A stretch of DNA of 34,204 bases, from the NCBI GenBank assembly GCA_029253045.1, contig JAQXAG010000101.1, positions 1 to 34,204 of the forward strand, written 5' to 3'. The first letter of the stretch is position 1. Each line of letters opens with the position of its first letter. Of this stretch, positions 16,704 to 25,005 are shown piece after piece. Under the pieces are notes generated by a model. That model ran no database searches. It was not told where the DNA came from and saw nothing but the letters and a program-made list of their open reading frames with translations. Source of the stretch: Fidelibacterota bacterium. GTDB taxonomy: Bacteria > Fidelibacterota > Marinisomatia > Marinisomatales > Marinisomataceae. A program made the translations under genes and the position numbers.

Positions 16704-18869
16704 TTAAGAATGCACTCTTTCAACAGAATCAACCTTTTTGAGTTTAAGAATAGCTTTCATGATCATTTTTAATTGAGATAAATCTCCAATTTTACAAATA
16801 ATCCAAATATTTGCTAAGCCTCCCTCCGTAACGTCTGTTTTAACATCTACTATATTTACCTTATTTTTTGAAATTATATCAGCAATTTCATTTAGAACTC
16901 CGGCAGAATCAATACAGCTAATATGTATTTTTGCCTTGAAAGAAATATTCTTTTTAGTATCCCAATTTACAGATACGATTCTATCATTTGACTCTGATAA
17001 TGAAGAAAGATTTGAACAAGAAAGTCTATGAACAATAAGACCTCTTCCTCTCGAAATATAACCTATAACATTATCTCCAGGAATTGGATTACAACATCTT
17101 CCATAATCAACAACCAAATTCTTTACACCATCAAGGTTAATCCCTTCAAAATCAGATCTTGCCGAATCTATAAACTCTTTATCATGTGAAATTTTATCTG
17201 GTGCTGTTTTAATATCTGGAAAAATTTTTGTTACTAAATCTTTTATAGTTGATCCGCCTCTACCTAAATCTGATAATAGTTCATTAAAATTTTTATATCC
17301 GAGATCTTCATACCCTTTTTTAATTTCATCAATCCTATCATATATTTTTAATTTTCGTAATCCTTTTTCAAGTAACTGACTACCTATCTTTATACTTTCT
17401 TCTACTTCAATCTTTCTTAAGTATTTTCCGATTGCATGAGATGCTTTTGAAGTTTTCACAAAATTTAGCCAACCACTATTTGGTTTTTGACTTTTACTTG
17501 TTTCCATTTCAACTATATCTCCATTATTAAGTTTATAGCTCAAAGGAACTAACTTTTTATTAACCTTAGCTCTAACACATGAGAATCCTAGTTCACTATG
17601 TATTGCAAAAGCAAAATCTAGTGGTGTTGAATCGACTGGAAGCTTGATTAAGTCTCCTTTTGGTGTAAAAATAAAAATTTCATCTTCAAACATATCAATT
17701 TTTAGAAGTTCAATAAGCTCTTCTGGATCACTGTTGTCACTGCTCATCATAGCTAATAAATCCCTGAGCCAAGGTACTTGCTCATCAAAGCTATCCATTT
17801 CAGAACTTCCTTTATACAACCAGTGTGCAGCTACTCCCACTTCCGCAGTATAATCCATTTCCTTTGTCCTAATTTGTACTTCTGTCAACCTGTTATCTTT
17901 TGTCATCACCGTAGTGTGTATAGATTGATAACCATTTGTTTTAGGTGTAGCAATAAAATCTTTGAATCGATCTTGCACTGGAGGATATATGCTATGTATA
18001 ACCCCTAAAGCCAAATAACATTCTTCTATCTTATCTACAACAATTCGAATAGCATACAAATCATATATCTCATCAAATTTTTTACCTCTTAACTGAATTT
18101 TTCTATTAATTGAAGATATTGATTTATATCTACCAGAAATTTCGGAGTGTATTTTGTATGAGTCTAACTCTTTTTTAACAGGAGCAATAGTGGAATCTAA
18201 AATCTTTTTATTAGATTTCGATGAACCTTCAATTTTTTTCTTAATACTATTATAAGATCTTAAGTCTAAACATTTTAAAGCTAAATCATCAAATTTCCAT
18301 TTAAGATTTGCCATACCTAGCCTATGAGCTAATGGAACAAAAATCTCTTTTGTTTCAGATGCAATTTCTTTTCGCTTTTTTGAAGATAAATACTCAATAG
18401 TTTCCATATTGTTTAAACGATCTGCAAACTTTATAATAATAACTCTTAGGTCTTTAGCTAGAGAAAGAAATAGTTTGGTAAAATTTTCAGCCTGTTTATG
18501 TTCTTGAGATCTGAATGCTATATGATCAATTTTAGTAACTCCATCTACAAGGAAAGCTACGTCACTACCAAATTCTTTATCAATATCTTCTAATGAAACA
18601 TCTGTATCTTCAACAACGTCATGCAATAAAGCGCTTATAATAGTTGTATAGTCCATATTCCAATCTAACAGAATATTAGCAACATCTATGCAGTGACTTA
18701 CGTACGGAAGACCTGATTTTCTTTTTTGACCTTCATGCATTCTAACAGAGTAATCTAAAGCAGTTTGTATTACAGCTTTATTATCTTCTGATGAGATTCT
18801 TGATAAAAGATTTTTACCTTTTTCCTCTATCAGCTGTTGATGAGAGCTGTCATATTTGATAGACTTCAT
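16704..18869 (-). CDS. rel: Bifunctional (p)ppGpp synthetase/hydrolase, RelA/SpoT family
   Basis: 721 residues, a full-length long RSH protein. The N-terminal HD hydrolase domain is intact ('GLPYVSHCIDVA', 'ALLHDVVEDTDVSL', 'KFADRLNNMET'). The synthetase domain follows ('RGKKFDEIYDLYAIRIV', 'RFKDFIATPKTNGYQSIHTT'). Then come the TGS domain ('FIFTPKGDLIKLPVDSTPLD'), the Cys-containing zinc-finger-like domain ('YGRCCNPIPGDNVIGYISRG') and a C-terminal ACT domain (about 650-718). Both catalytic domains look active, so it probably makes and breaks the alarmone. Its start shares a base with the dnaB stop (TAATG). Confidence 0.96.
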   Translation of the reverse strand: MKSIKYDSSHQQLIEEKGKNLLSRISSEDNKAVIQTALDYSVRMHEGQKRKSGLPYVSHCIDVANILLDWNMDYTTIISALLHDVVEDTDVSLEDIDKEFGSDVAFLVDGVTKIDHIAFRSQEHKQAENFTKLFLSLAKDLRVIIIKFADRLNNMETIEYLSSKKRKEIASETKEIFVPLAHRLGMANLKWKFDDLALKCLDLRSYNSIKKKIEGSSKSNKKILDSTIAPVKKELDSYKIHSEISGRYKSISSINRKIQLRGKKFDEIYDLYAIRIVVDKIEECYLALGVIHSIYPPVQDRFKDFIATPKTNGYQSIHTTVMTKDNRLTEVQIRTKEMDYTAEVGVAAHWLYKGSSEMDSFDEQVPWLRDLLAMMSSDNSDPEELIELLKIDMFEDEIFIFTPKGDLIKLPVDSTPLDFAFAIHSELGFSCVRAKVNKKLVPLSYKLNNGDIVEMETSKSQKPNSGWLNFVKTSKASHAIGKYLRKIEVEESIKIGSQLLEKGLRKLKIYDRIDEIKKGYEDLGYKNFNELLSDLGRGGSTIKDLVTKIFPDIKTAPDKISHDKEFIDSARSDFEGINLDGVKNLVVDYGRCCNPIPGDNVIGYISRGRGLIVHRLSCSNLSSLSESNDRIVSVNWDTKKNISFKAKIHISCIDSAGVLNEIADIISKNKVNIVDVKTDVTEGGLANIWIICKIGDLSQLKMIMKAILKLKKVDSVERVHS

Positions 18870-20230
18870 TATTGACTCATATCATTAGATTCAAAAAAAT
18901 CAGAGTAATTTTCAAACCTTGTATATGCGTCTACAAAAGTAGCTCTTACTGTCTTGGTAGGACCATTTCGTTGTTTTGCTACAATTAAAAATGCCAACCC
19001 TTTTTCTTCGTCTTTCTCGTTATATACGTAAGGACGATAAAGGAAAATTACAACATCTGCATCTTGCTCAATCGCACCACTTTCTCTAAGATCAGATAAT
19101 TGAGGTCTTTTGTCTGTTCTTGATTCTACCGCTCTTGAAAGCTGAGAGAGTGCAATAATAGGAATATCTAATTCTTTAGCAAGCGCCTTTAAAGATTGGG
19201 TAATAGATGAAATTTCATATTGTCTATTTTCAGTTTTAGGTCCTTGCATCAATTGAAGATAATCAACAACAATTAATTCAATATTTCTTTCTCTTTTCAA
19301 CCTTCTTGCTCTAGATCTTAAATCTAAAATTGATAAAGCTGGAGTATCATCAATATAAAGAGGGGCCTGTGCTAGCTTTCCAGAAGCAATATTAATATTC
19401 TTCCATTTTGAAGTAGCTAATCGCCCACTTCTTGCCTCTGATTGATCTATTTTAGCTTCAGAAGAAAGAAGTCTGGTGCCTAATTGATCACTTGACATCT
19501 CAAGACTAAAAATAGCTACAGGTGAGTTATTTTCTAACGCGGCATTTCTAGCTATAGATAAAGCTAAAGCCGTTTTACCCATTGCAGGTCTACCTGCAAT
19601 AATAATTAAATCACTTTTTTGAAATCCAGAAGTTACTTTGTCTAAATCAATAATTCCTGATGGAACTCCAATTACACCACCTGGATTAGCCGCTATACCT
19701 TCTAATCTTTTAACAGTATCAGCTAGAATTGGCTCGATGTGTGAATAAATTTTAGTATCTTTTTGTTCTGTAAGATTGAATATAGACTGTTCAGCCTCAT
19801 CAAGAATAGATCCAACAGCATCTCCTTCGTCAAATGCTTTCTTAGAAATTTCATGTGAAGTAGAAATCAAATCACGTAGTATTCCTTTTTCTTTGACAAT
19901 TGAAGCATATACTTCAACATTTGCAGAAGTAGGGACTTTGTCAACTAATCCTGTTAAATAATAGAGACCTCCTACAGACTTTAACGCTTTAGCTTTTTTT
20001 AATTCATCTGAAACAGAGACTGTATCAATTGGACTATTCTTTGAAGACAAAGAAAGCATTGCGTCAAAAATTTTCTTATGAGAATCTTTATAAAAATAAT
20101 GACTAGTTCCTAGAAGAGATATTGCTCTATTAGTAGCATCTTCATCAATCATCATAGAGCCGAGTACAGCTTCTTCAGCTTCTAAAGCCTGTGGCTGTAA
20201 GTTTATATCTTTATTTTTATTGTCTGCCAT
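18869..20230 (-). CDS. dnaB: Replicative DNA helicase DnaB
   Basis: 453 residues, normal length with no intein. The N-terminal primase-binding domain begins 'QPQALEAEEAVLGSMMID'. The RecA-like motor has Walker A 'GRPAMGKT' (213-220), Walker B around 'LIVVDYLQLMQGP', and the DnaB motif 'DLRESGAIEQDADVVIFLYR'. It unwinds DNA ahead of the replication fork as a hexamer. This is the first gene of the long leftward run and is preceded by a 143-nt gap with a candidate promoter. rplI, the gene often found just upstream of dnaB, is not here. Confidence 0.97.
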   Translation of the reverse strand: MADNKNKDINLQPQALEAEEAVLGSMMIDEDATNRAISLLGTSHYFYKDSHKKIFDAMLSLSSKNSPIDTVSVSDELKKAKALKSVGGLYYLTGLVDKVPTSANVEVYASIVKEKGILRDLISTSHEISKKAFDEGDAVGSILDEAEQSIFNLTEQKDTKIYSHIEPILADTVKRLEGIAANPGGVIGVPSGIIDLDKVTSGFQKSDLIIIAGRPAMGKTALALSIARNAALENNSPVAIFSLEMSSDQLGTRLLSSEAKIDQSEARSGRLATSKWKNINIASGKLAQAPLYIDDTPALSILDLRSRARRLKRERNIELIVVDYLQLMQGPKTENRQYEISSITQSLKALAKELDIPIIALSQLSRAVESRTDKRPQLSDLRESGAIEQDADVVIFLYRPYVYNEKDEEKGLAFLIVAKQRNGPTKTVRATFVDAYTRFENYSDFFESNDMSQ

Positions 20231-20289
20231 TATTCTTAAAGTTTGTGTTTATCCACATACTTTCAACATAATTAATTTACTTCTTTAAT

Positions 20290-20318
20290 AGATTAGCAAT
20301 CTTTTAGACATGTGACAA
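20290..20318 (-). promoter_or_regulatory. Candidate sigma70-type promoter for dnaB run
   Basis: On the minus strand TTGTCA is followed by a 17-nt spacer and TAATCT, 59 nt before the dnaB ATG. The -10 hexamer overlaps a small inverted repeat, AGATT-GCT-AATCT (20290-20302). The surrounding 143-nt gap (20231-20373) is the only one of that size left of rpsP. An AT-only 7-bp inverted repeat (TTTGATT...AATCAAA, 20346-20378) at the ung stop is too weak to call a terminator. The promoter is inferred from consensus match and position alone; AT-rich DNA gives chance matches. Confidence 0.5.
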
Positions 20319-20373
20319 GTTAATCCTTTATATAATACCTATTTTTTTGATTGCCTATTTACAAAAAAACTAA

Positions 20374-21180
20374 TCAAATACTCCAATCAATAGGACCTTT
20401 ACCTTGCTTAATTAGATAGTCATTTGACTTTGAAAAATGCTTACATCCAAAGAAGCCATTGTGAGCTGATAGTGGAGAAGGATGTGCTGATGAGAGGATA
20501 TGATGTTTTTTATCATCTAAAATAGAACAAAGAGATTGTGCTTGTTTGCCCCATAATATAAATACTACATTTTTTAATTCTCTTGATATAGCTTCAATAG
20601 CTGCTTTTGTAAATATCTCCCATCCTAAATCTTTATGTGAATTAGCATTATTAGCCTCTACCGTTAAAACTGTATTTAACATCAAGACTCCCTGGTCAGC
20701 CCAAGACTGTAAGTTTCCAGTCTTCGGTATAGGTAAATCTAAATCTGAATGTAATTCTTTATAAATGTTTCTTAAGCTAGGGGGTATTTTAATGCTTTCT
20801 TTCACACTAAAAGATAAACCATGAGCTTGTCCATAACCATGGTATGGATCTTGACCAATAATTACTACTTTAACTTTATCAAAAGGAGTAGAATCAAAAG
20901 CATTAAACATATTGTTTGGTTCAGGATATACGGTCTTTGTTTTGTAAAGCTTGCGTACGGTTTCGGTTAAAGAGTGCCAATAATCTTTTTTGAACTCATC
21001 TTGAAGTACGTGGTACCATGTATCATCAATTATTACGGTTTTTGATTGTGAAGATTTCTGGGGTAATTCAAGAAAGATTTCTTCGCCAAATAAATCTTTA
21101 TTTTGCGAAAGGTATTGTTTTTTTACACTTAAATTATTTGTCAATTGAATCGTCTGACTTTTTCCAGTCAACTTTTCCAT
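20374..21180 (-). CDS. ung: Uracil-DNA glycosylase, N-terminally extended
   Basis: 268 residues against about 225 for most bacterial Ung. The catalytic core is complete: 'IIGQDPYHGYGQAHGLSFSV' with Asp111, and the C-terminal 'SSAHPSPLSAHNGFFGCKHF' loop with the His. The core starts around residue 53 ('DTWYHVLQDEF'), leaving about 50 extra residues, part of which is encoded inside rpoZ (47-nt overlap). A TTG at 21144 is an alternative start that would shorten the overlap and the extension by 12 residues. It removes uracil from DNA in base excision repair. The extension contains 'QNKDLFGEE', which loosely resembles sliding-clamp binding peptides. Confidence 0.93.
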   Translation of the reverse strand: MEKLTGKSQTIQLTNNLSVKKQYLSQNKDLFGEEIFLELPQKSSQSKTVIIDDTWYHVLQDEFKKDYWHSLTETVRKLYKTKTVYPEPNNMFNAFDSTPFDKVKVVIIGQDPYHGYGQAHGLSFSVKESIKIPPSLRNIYKELHSDLDLPIPKTGNLQSWADQGVLMLNTVLTVEANNANSHKDLGWEIFTKAAIEAISRELKNVVFILWGKQAQSLCSILDDKKHHILSSAHPSPLSAHNGFFGCKHFSKSNDYLIKQGKGPIDWSI

Positions 21181-21424
21181 CTAGGAATTCATCAAGAGCA
21201 ACGCTTGTGACCTTTTCTTCTTTATCATAATCAATATATTCTCTAACAACAGGCTCTGCAAAAATTCCATCCTCATCAATCATTTCTTCATTGTCATCTA
21301 TCATTTGCTTTACAACACGATCTTGTAAGATCTGCTTAGCTCTTTTGGATGAAACAAGAACTGCTTCATAAATATCATCTGTCTTTTTCAATAGTTTTTT
21401 AAAAGAAATTGCTTCAACTGCCAT
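21134..21424 (-). CDS. rpoZ: RNA polymerase omega subunit
   Basis: 96 residues. The N-terminal 'TDDIYEAVLVSSKRAKQILQ' helix region matches omega of Bacteroidota-like bacteria, and the acidic C-terminal half is variable, as is common. Position right after gmk (spacing 2 nt) is the classical gmk-rpoZ pairing, which supports the call. Omega stabilises assembly of the beta' subunit and, in some bacteria, contributes a ppGpp site. The last 47 nt also encode the start of ung in another frame. Confidence 0.8.
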   Translation of the reverse strand: MAVEAISFKKLLKKTDDIYEAVLVSSKRAKQILQDRVVKQMIDDNEEMIDEDGIFAEPVVREYIDYDKEEKVTSVALDEFLDGKVDWKKSDDSIDK

Positions 21425-21426
21425 TT

Positions 21427-21987
21427 TTAGTCCTCTTCCTTAAATGAAATAATCATTTTTTTTAGCTTTTCAAACGTGGTTTCGAAATTATCATTAATAA
21501 GTGTATAGTCAAATTCTTTTTTTAAATTGTCTTCTTGCTCAAATCTACTCAATCTTTTCTCAATTTCTTGGTCAGATTCTGTAGATCTATTGACCAATCT
21601 TGTTCTGAGCTCATCTATATTGGGCGGAGAAAGAAAGATAGATATTGTGTTTGATGGATATATTTTCTTCAGGCTTAACGCCCCCTTAACATCCAATTCT
21701 AAAAATAAAGACTTATTCTCTTCTAGATAACCTTTTAAACTATCCAGAGGTGTTCCATACAGGTCGCCATGAACATTCTCATATTCAAGAAACTTATTTT
21801 CATCAATCATCTCTTGGAAATTTTTCTCAGATATGAAAGAATAGTGCACGCCATCGATTTCGTATTTTCTTTTATTGCGAGTAGTGCATGATACTGAAAT
21901 ATCCATATTTAAATCTCGAGAAAGCAACTCCAGTAATGTTGTTTTTCCTGAACCTGAGGACCCTGATATAATAAAAAAATTTTTCAT
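21427..21987 (-). CDS. gmk: Guanylate kinase
   Basis: 186 residues, the usual size. The P-loop is 'ISGSSGSGKTTLLELLS' at the N-terminus. The GMP-binding segment includes 'SCTTRNKRKYEIDGVHYSFI', and the lid region is 'RLVNRSTESDQEIEKRL'. It phosphorylates GMP to GDP. The ATG overlaps the yicC stop by 4 nt (ATGA) and rpoZ follows, giving the conserved yicC-gmk-rpoZ order. Confidence 0.96.
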   Translation of the reverse strand: MKNFFIISGSSGSGKTTLLELLSRDLNMDISVSCTTRNKRKYEIDGVHYSFISEKNFQEMIDENKFLEYENVHGDLYGTPLDSLKGYLEENKSLFLELDVKGALSLKKIYPSNTISIFLSPPNIDELRTRLVNRSTESDQEIEKRLSRFEQEDNLKKEFDYTLINDNFETTFEKLKKMIISFKEED

Positions 21988-22787
21988 AAAATGTTACTTA
22001 CTTGCTCTCTTAGCTTTTCTGCCTGCATCTTTAAACTTATTGCATGCTTGGCAATATTCTTATCTAAAAATTTAGATAATATCGTATTCGATTCTCTGTT
22101 AATTTCTTGTAAAATAAAACTTATCTTTTTACCTGAAAGGTCTTTCGATTTAACAGAAAGTATAATTTGGTTAAAGTGACTATTTGTTCTATCGATTTCT
22201 TCAGTAACATCAAGCTTCTCAAGTTCTTCAACTTTAGATTCACTAGTCTTTTTTGAATTCACTTTCTTTTGAACCAACTTTAAATAAATAGATTCAATTT
22301 TATTTAAATCTTTTTTTGCGATGGTAATATATTTCATAAACTCTTTTTCAATAGACTTACCCTCTTTAGATCTCATATCTAAAACTTGATCAGTAGCAAG
22401 CTTTATGGCTTTCAAAACCTTACTCTCAACTGACTTAGGTAGCGTTCTTAAGCTCATCATGTCATTATTTTTAAGTAAATGACTATAGTTTAAATCTAAA
22501 CCATATTCTTTCTCAATTACTCCATATGATTTTAAAATACTTTCTAATTTGTGTTTATTTAATCTTAATTGATCTTTTGAGTCAATTTTGACGCTCAAAT
22601 TAATAGAGCCTCTTTTAAGCTTATTTTTTAAGAAGGTCCTTATTTTATATTCCGATTCTCCTGATAAATCGAAAGATCTGGTATTTAGTTCAAAGTACCT
22701 TGAGTTGAATGACTTTAGCTCTACATCTACGACTATACTATTATCTTCGTAATGTCCTACACCAAATCCTGTCATACTTATTAACAT
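21984..22787 (-). CDS. yicC: YicC-family endoribonuclease
   Basis: 267 residues, somewhat shorter than the roughly 290 typical. The N-terminus has the YicC signature 'MTGFGVGHYEDNSIVVDVEL' and 'LKSFNSRYFE'. The C-terminus has the equally diagnostic 'KISFILQEINRESNTILSK' and 'LKMQAEKLREQVSNI'. The protein of E. coli is an endoribonuclease implicated in small-RNA turnover. The gene neighbourhood with gmk is conserved. Its start shares one base with the MFS gene stop (TAATG). Confidence 0.93.
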   Translation of the reverse strand: MLISMTGFGVGHYEDNSIVVDVELKSFNSRYFELNTRSFDLSGESEYKIRTFLKNKLKRGSINLSVKIDSKDQLRLNKHKLESILKSYGVIEKEYGLDLNYSHLLKNNDMMSLRTLPKSVESKVLKAIKLATDQVLDMRSKEGKSIEKEFMKYITIAKKDLNKIESIYLKLVQKKVNSKKTSESKVEELEKLDVTEEIDRTNSHFNQIILSVKSKDLSGKKISFILQEINRESNTILSKFLDKNIAKHAISLKMQAEKLREQVSNIL

Positions 22788-23929
22788 TATATATCTACTA
22801 CCTCTTTGTTTTTATACAATAAATATAATAAAAAAATTCCAACTGGAAATAATATCGAAAATATAGGGAAAATTAACTTAAAACTATCTAAATCTGCAAT
22901 TAAACCCCCTACAGCAGCTACAAGGCCAGATACTCCAAACATTAGAAAAAAATTCATCCCAAAGACAAGAGGTCGAATTCTTGTAGTAGTAATATCTTTA
23001 ATAATTGAATTAATTAATGGTTGAATAGCGTACATAAAAATTGCTAGCAAAACAGATACAGCAACTAATGAAAAATTACTCAAAAAATATGTGGCAATGA
23101 ATAATGGACATAGAATCATAAGTACAAATGACAAAAGCTTCATTCTATTATATTTATCTCCAAAAAATCCTGATAAGATTTGCCCAATAATACCAAAAAT
23201 TAAGATTCCAGATACTAATAAATTAGATTTTTCTCCAAGAGCAACTTTAAAAACGGACGGAATAAACGTATTAAATACAGTAAAAACAATACCTACAATT
23301 AAAGATAAAAAACAGAATATTTTTAACATTTTTAATTGATTTCCTTTTTTAAAATCGAGAGTGCTTATTGATTCTCTAGATTTAGATTTTGGAATAATAA
23401 AATAAGTAACAGGTGCAATAATGAGATTAAAAATAGCAATTGTAAAAAAAGAAAACTGCCAATCAAAATTGTTAACTGCATAATAGCAAAGCAAAGGCCC
23501 TATAGAAACACCTAAACTTCCAAAAATACCATGAAATGCATTTGCTTTAGATATATTGCTATCAAAACTTTCTGAAATAAGAGTTAATGATACAGGATGA
23601 TGTATACTAGCAAACAAACCTAAAAAGATATTAAAAATTGCAAAACTTTCAACAGTTTCACAATTAGATGCTAGAAAAGCAGAAGTAAAAACCCCTAACT
23701 GAGAAAGTACAAGTAACATTCTAGGTCCATACTTATTGTATAATAGTGACATTGGTAGAGAACCAAGACCATAACAAAAACTACTAATACTAAAAATTAA
23801 ACCAAGAGATGCCTTGGTTAGGCCATAAAATTCAACTAGTTCAATAAACATGCTTGGAACTAACATCATTACAATGTGAACAGACATGTGGGATAAGCTT
23901 AGAACAAAAAGTAAGGTATTATAAATCAA
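22787..23929 (-). CDS. Major facilitator superfamily transporter
   Basis: 380 residues with about eleven to twelve hydrophobic segments spread over the whole length, and the short charged MFS loop between helices 2 and 3 ('LPMSLLYNKYGPRMLL'). The substrate cannot be assigned. The start is unusual: there is no upstream ATG, and the track start is a TTG two codons after the rplS stop and in the same frame (TAA ATA TTG). The first ATG, 14 codons in, would cut into the first membrane helix, so TTG is preferred. A transporter between rplS and yicC is not a standard neighbour, and nothing suggests it is recently acquired. Confidence 0.85.
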   Translation of the reverse strand: MIYNTLLFVLSLSHMSVHIVMMLVPSMFIELVEFYGLTKASLGLIFSISSFCYGLGSLPMSLLYNKYGPRMLLVLSQLGVFTSAFLASNCETVESFAIFNIFLGLFASIHHPVSLTLISESFDSNISKANAFHGIFGSLGVSIGPLLCYYAVNNFDWQFSFFTIAIFNLIIAPVTYFIIPKSKSRESISTLDFKKGNQLKMLKIFCFLSLIVGIVFTVFNTFIPSVFKVALGEKSNLLVSGILIFGIIGQILSGFFGDKYNRMKLLSFVLMILCPLFIATYFLSNFSLVAVSVLLAIFMYAIQPLINSIIKDITTTRIRPLVFGMNFFLMFGVSGLVAAVGGLIADLDSFKLIFPIFSILFPVGIFLLYLLYKNKEVVDI

Positions 23930-23932
23930 TAT

Positions 23933-24256
23933 TTATTTTTTTTCAGCTAATCTTGCTGCTTTACCAGAAAGACCTCTTAAGTAATAAAGTTTTGCTCTTC
24001 TAACCTTATTTATTCTATCTACTTTCATAGAAGCAATAACAGGTGAGTGTAGAGGAAATACTCTTTCAACTCCTATGCCATCAGACATCTTTCTAACGGT
24101 AATAGTTTCTGATATACCAGATCCTTTACGCGCAATAACAGTACCCTTAAAAAGCTGTTGTCGAACCTTTTTTCCTTCTCTTACATTAACATTGATAGAT
24201 AATGTGTCTCCGGTTTTAAAATTTGGAATATCGTCTCTTAAGTTATCTTTAATCAT
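23933..24256 (-). CDS. rplS: 50S ribosomal protein L19
   Basis: 107 residues, close to the usual 110-120. The family sequence is clear: '[19 protein letters not shown]', '[20 protein letters not shown]', '[18 protein letters not shown]' and the basic '[18 protein letters not shown]' end. L19 sits at the 30S-50S interface. The start overlaps the trmD stop by 8 nt, the expected trmD-rplS pairing. Confidence 0.97.
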   Translation of the reverse strand: MIKDNLRDDIPNFKTGDTLSINVNVREGKKVRQQLFKGTVIARKGSGISETITVRKMSDGIGVERVFPLHSPVIASMKVDRINKVRRAKLYYLRGLSGKAARLAEKK

Positions 24257-24947
24257 TTAATTTTTTATACTTTCTCCAAAGATCAGGTCTTCTGTCTTTA
24301 GTTATTTCAATTTTCTTTTTTTTCTTCCAATCTTTAATAGACTGGTGATTGCCTGATAATAGCACATCTGGCACTTTTAATCCATCTATTTGATTAGGCC
24401 GCGTAAAATAAGGAGCATCAAGTAAATCGTCAACAAAAGAATCTGTCATAGCAGAATTTAAGTCGTTTAACAATCCTGGTATTAATCGAACAATAGAATC
24501 AAATACTATCATTGAGGATAACTCTCCATTTGATATAATATAATCTCCAATAGAAACTTCAAGATCTACATATTTATCAATGATTCTTTGGTCTAAGCCC
24601 TTATAATGACCACATATAAATATTAATGATTCTTCTTTACTTAATTCAGATGAAATGGAATGATTTAACACTTTTCCTTTGGGAGATGGAAATATAATTT
24701 TTGGCTTAATTTCAGATTTAGATATACAATAATCAATCGCAGCAAAAAATGGCTTACACATCATAACCATTCCGCTTCCTCCGCCATAAGGCTCATCATC
24801 TATTTTTTTATAGGAATCTGTAGCAAAATCTCTTGGATTAATAATGTCTATACTAATTAAATCTTTCTTAACCCCTTGATTGGCAATATTGTTGTCAACT
24901 AAAGTTTTAATTGAATCTGGAAATGGTGTGATGAAAAAAATATTCAT
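24249..24947 (-). CDS. trmD: tRNA (guanine-N1)-methyltransferase TrmD
   Basis: 232 residues, normal length. It methylates G37 of tRNAs reading codons that start with C, preventing +1 frameshifts, and uses a trefoil-knot SAM site. Recognisable stretches are '[13 protein letters not shown]', '[20 protein letters not shown]', '[12 protein letters not shown]', the catalytic-region '[11 protein letters not shown]', and 'DAPYFTRP'. In the consensus the third stretch reads CGRYEGIDER, so His, Lys and Gln replace Arg, Glu and Glu here, a mild divergence. The 58-nt gap before it has no gene; rimM, the usual upstream neighbour, is missing. Confidence 0.95.
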   Translation of the reverse strand: MNIFFITPFPDSIKTLVDNNIANQGVKKDLISIDIINPRDFATDSYKKIDDEPYGGGSGMVMMCKPFFAAIDYCISKSEIKPKIIFPSPKGKVLNHSISSELSKEESLIFICGHYKGLDQRIIDKYVDLEVSIGDYIISNGELSSMIVFDSIVRLIPGLLNDLNSAMTDSFVDDLLDAPYFTRPNQIDGLKVPDVLLSGNHQSIKDWKKKKKIEITKDRRPDLWRKYKKLND

Positions 24948-25005
24948 ACTTTAATTTAGTCAATAAACATTAATGCTCTATACTAAAGCTTTAAAATATA
25001 AATAT

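Noticed and set aside
17644-18008. Plus-strand ORFs of 69 and 76 residues
   Set aside because: Antisense to the synthetase and TGS domains of rel. No ribosome site, no family match, and no gap in the sense gene.
24948-25005. Possible rimM remnant or small RNA in the rpsP-trmD gap
   Set aside because: Only 58 nt with short AT palindromes (TAAATATTTA, AAAGCTTT). No coding frame and no stable GC-containing hairpin.
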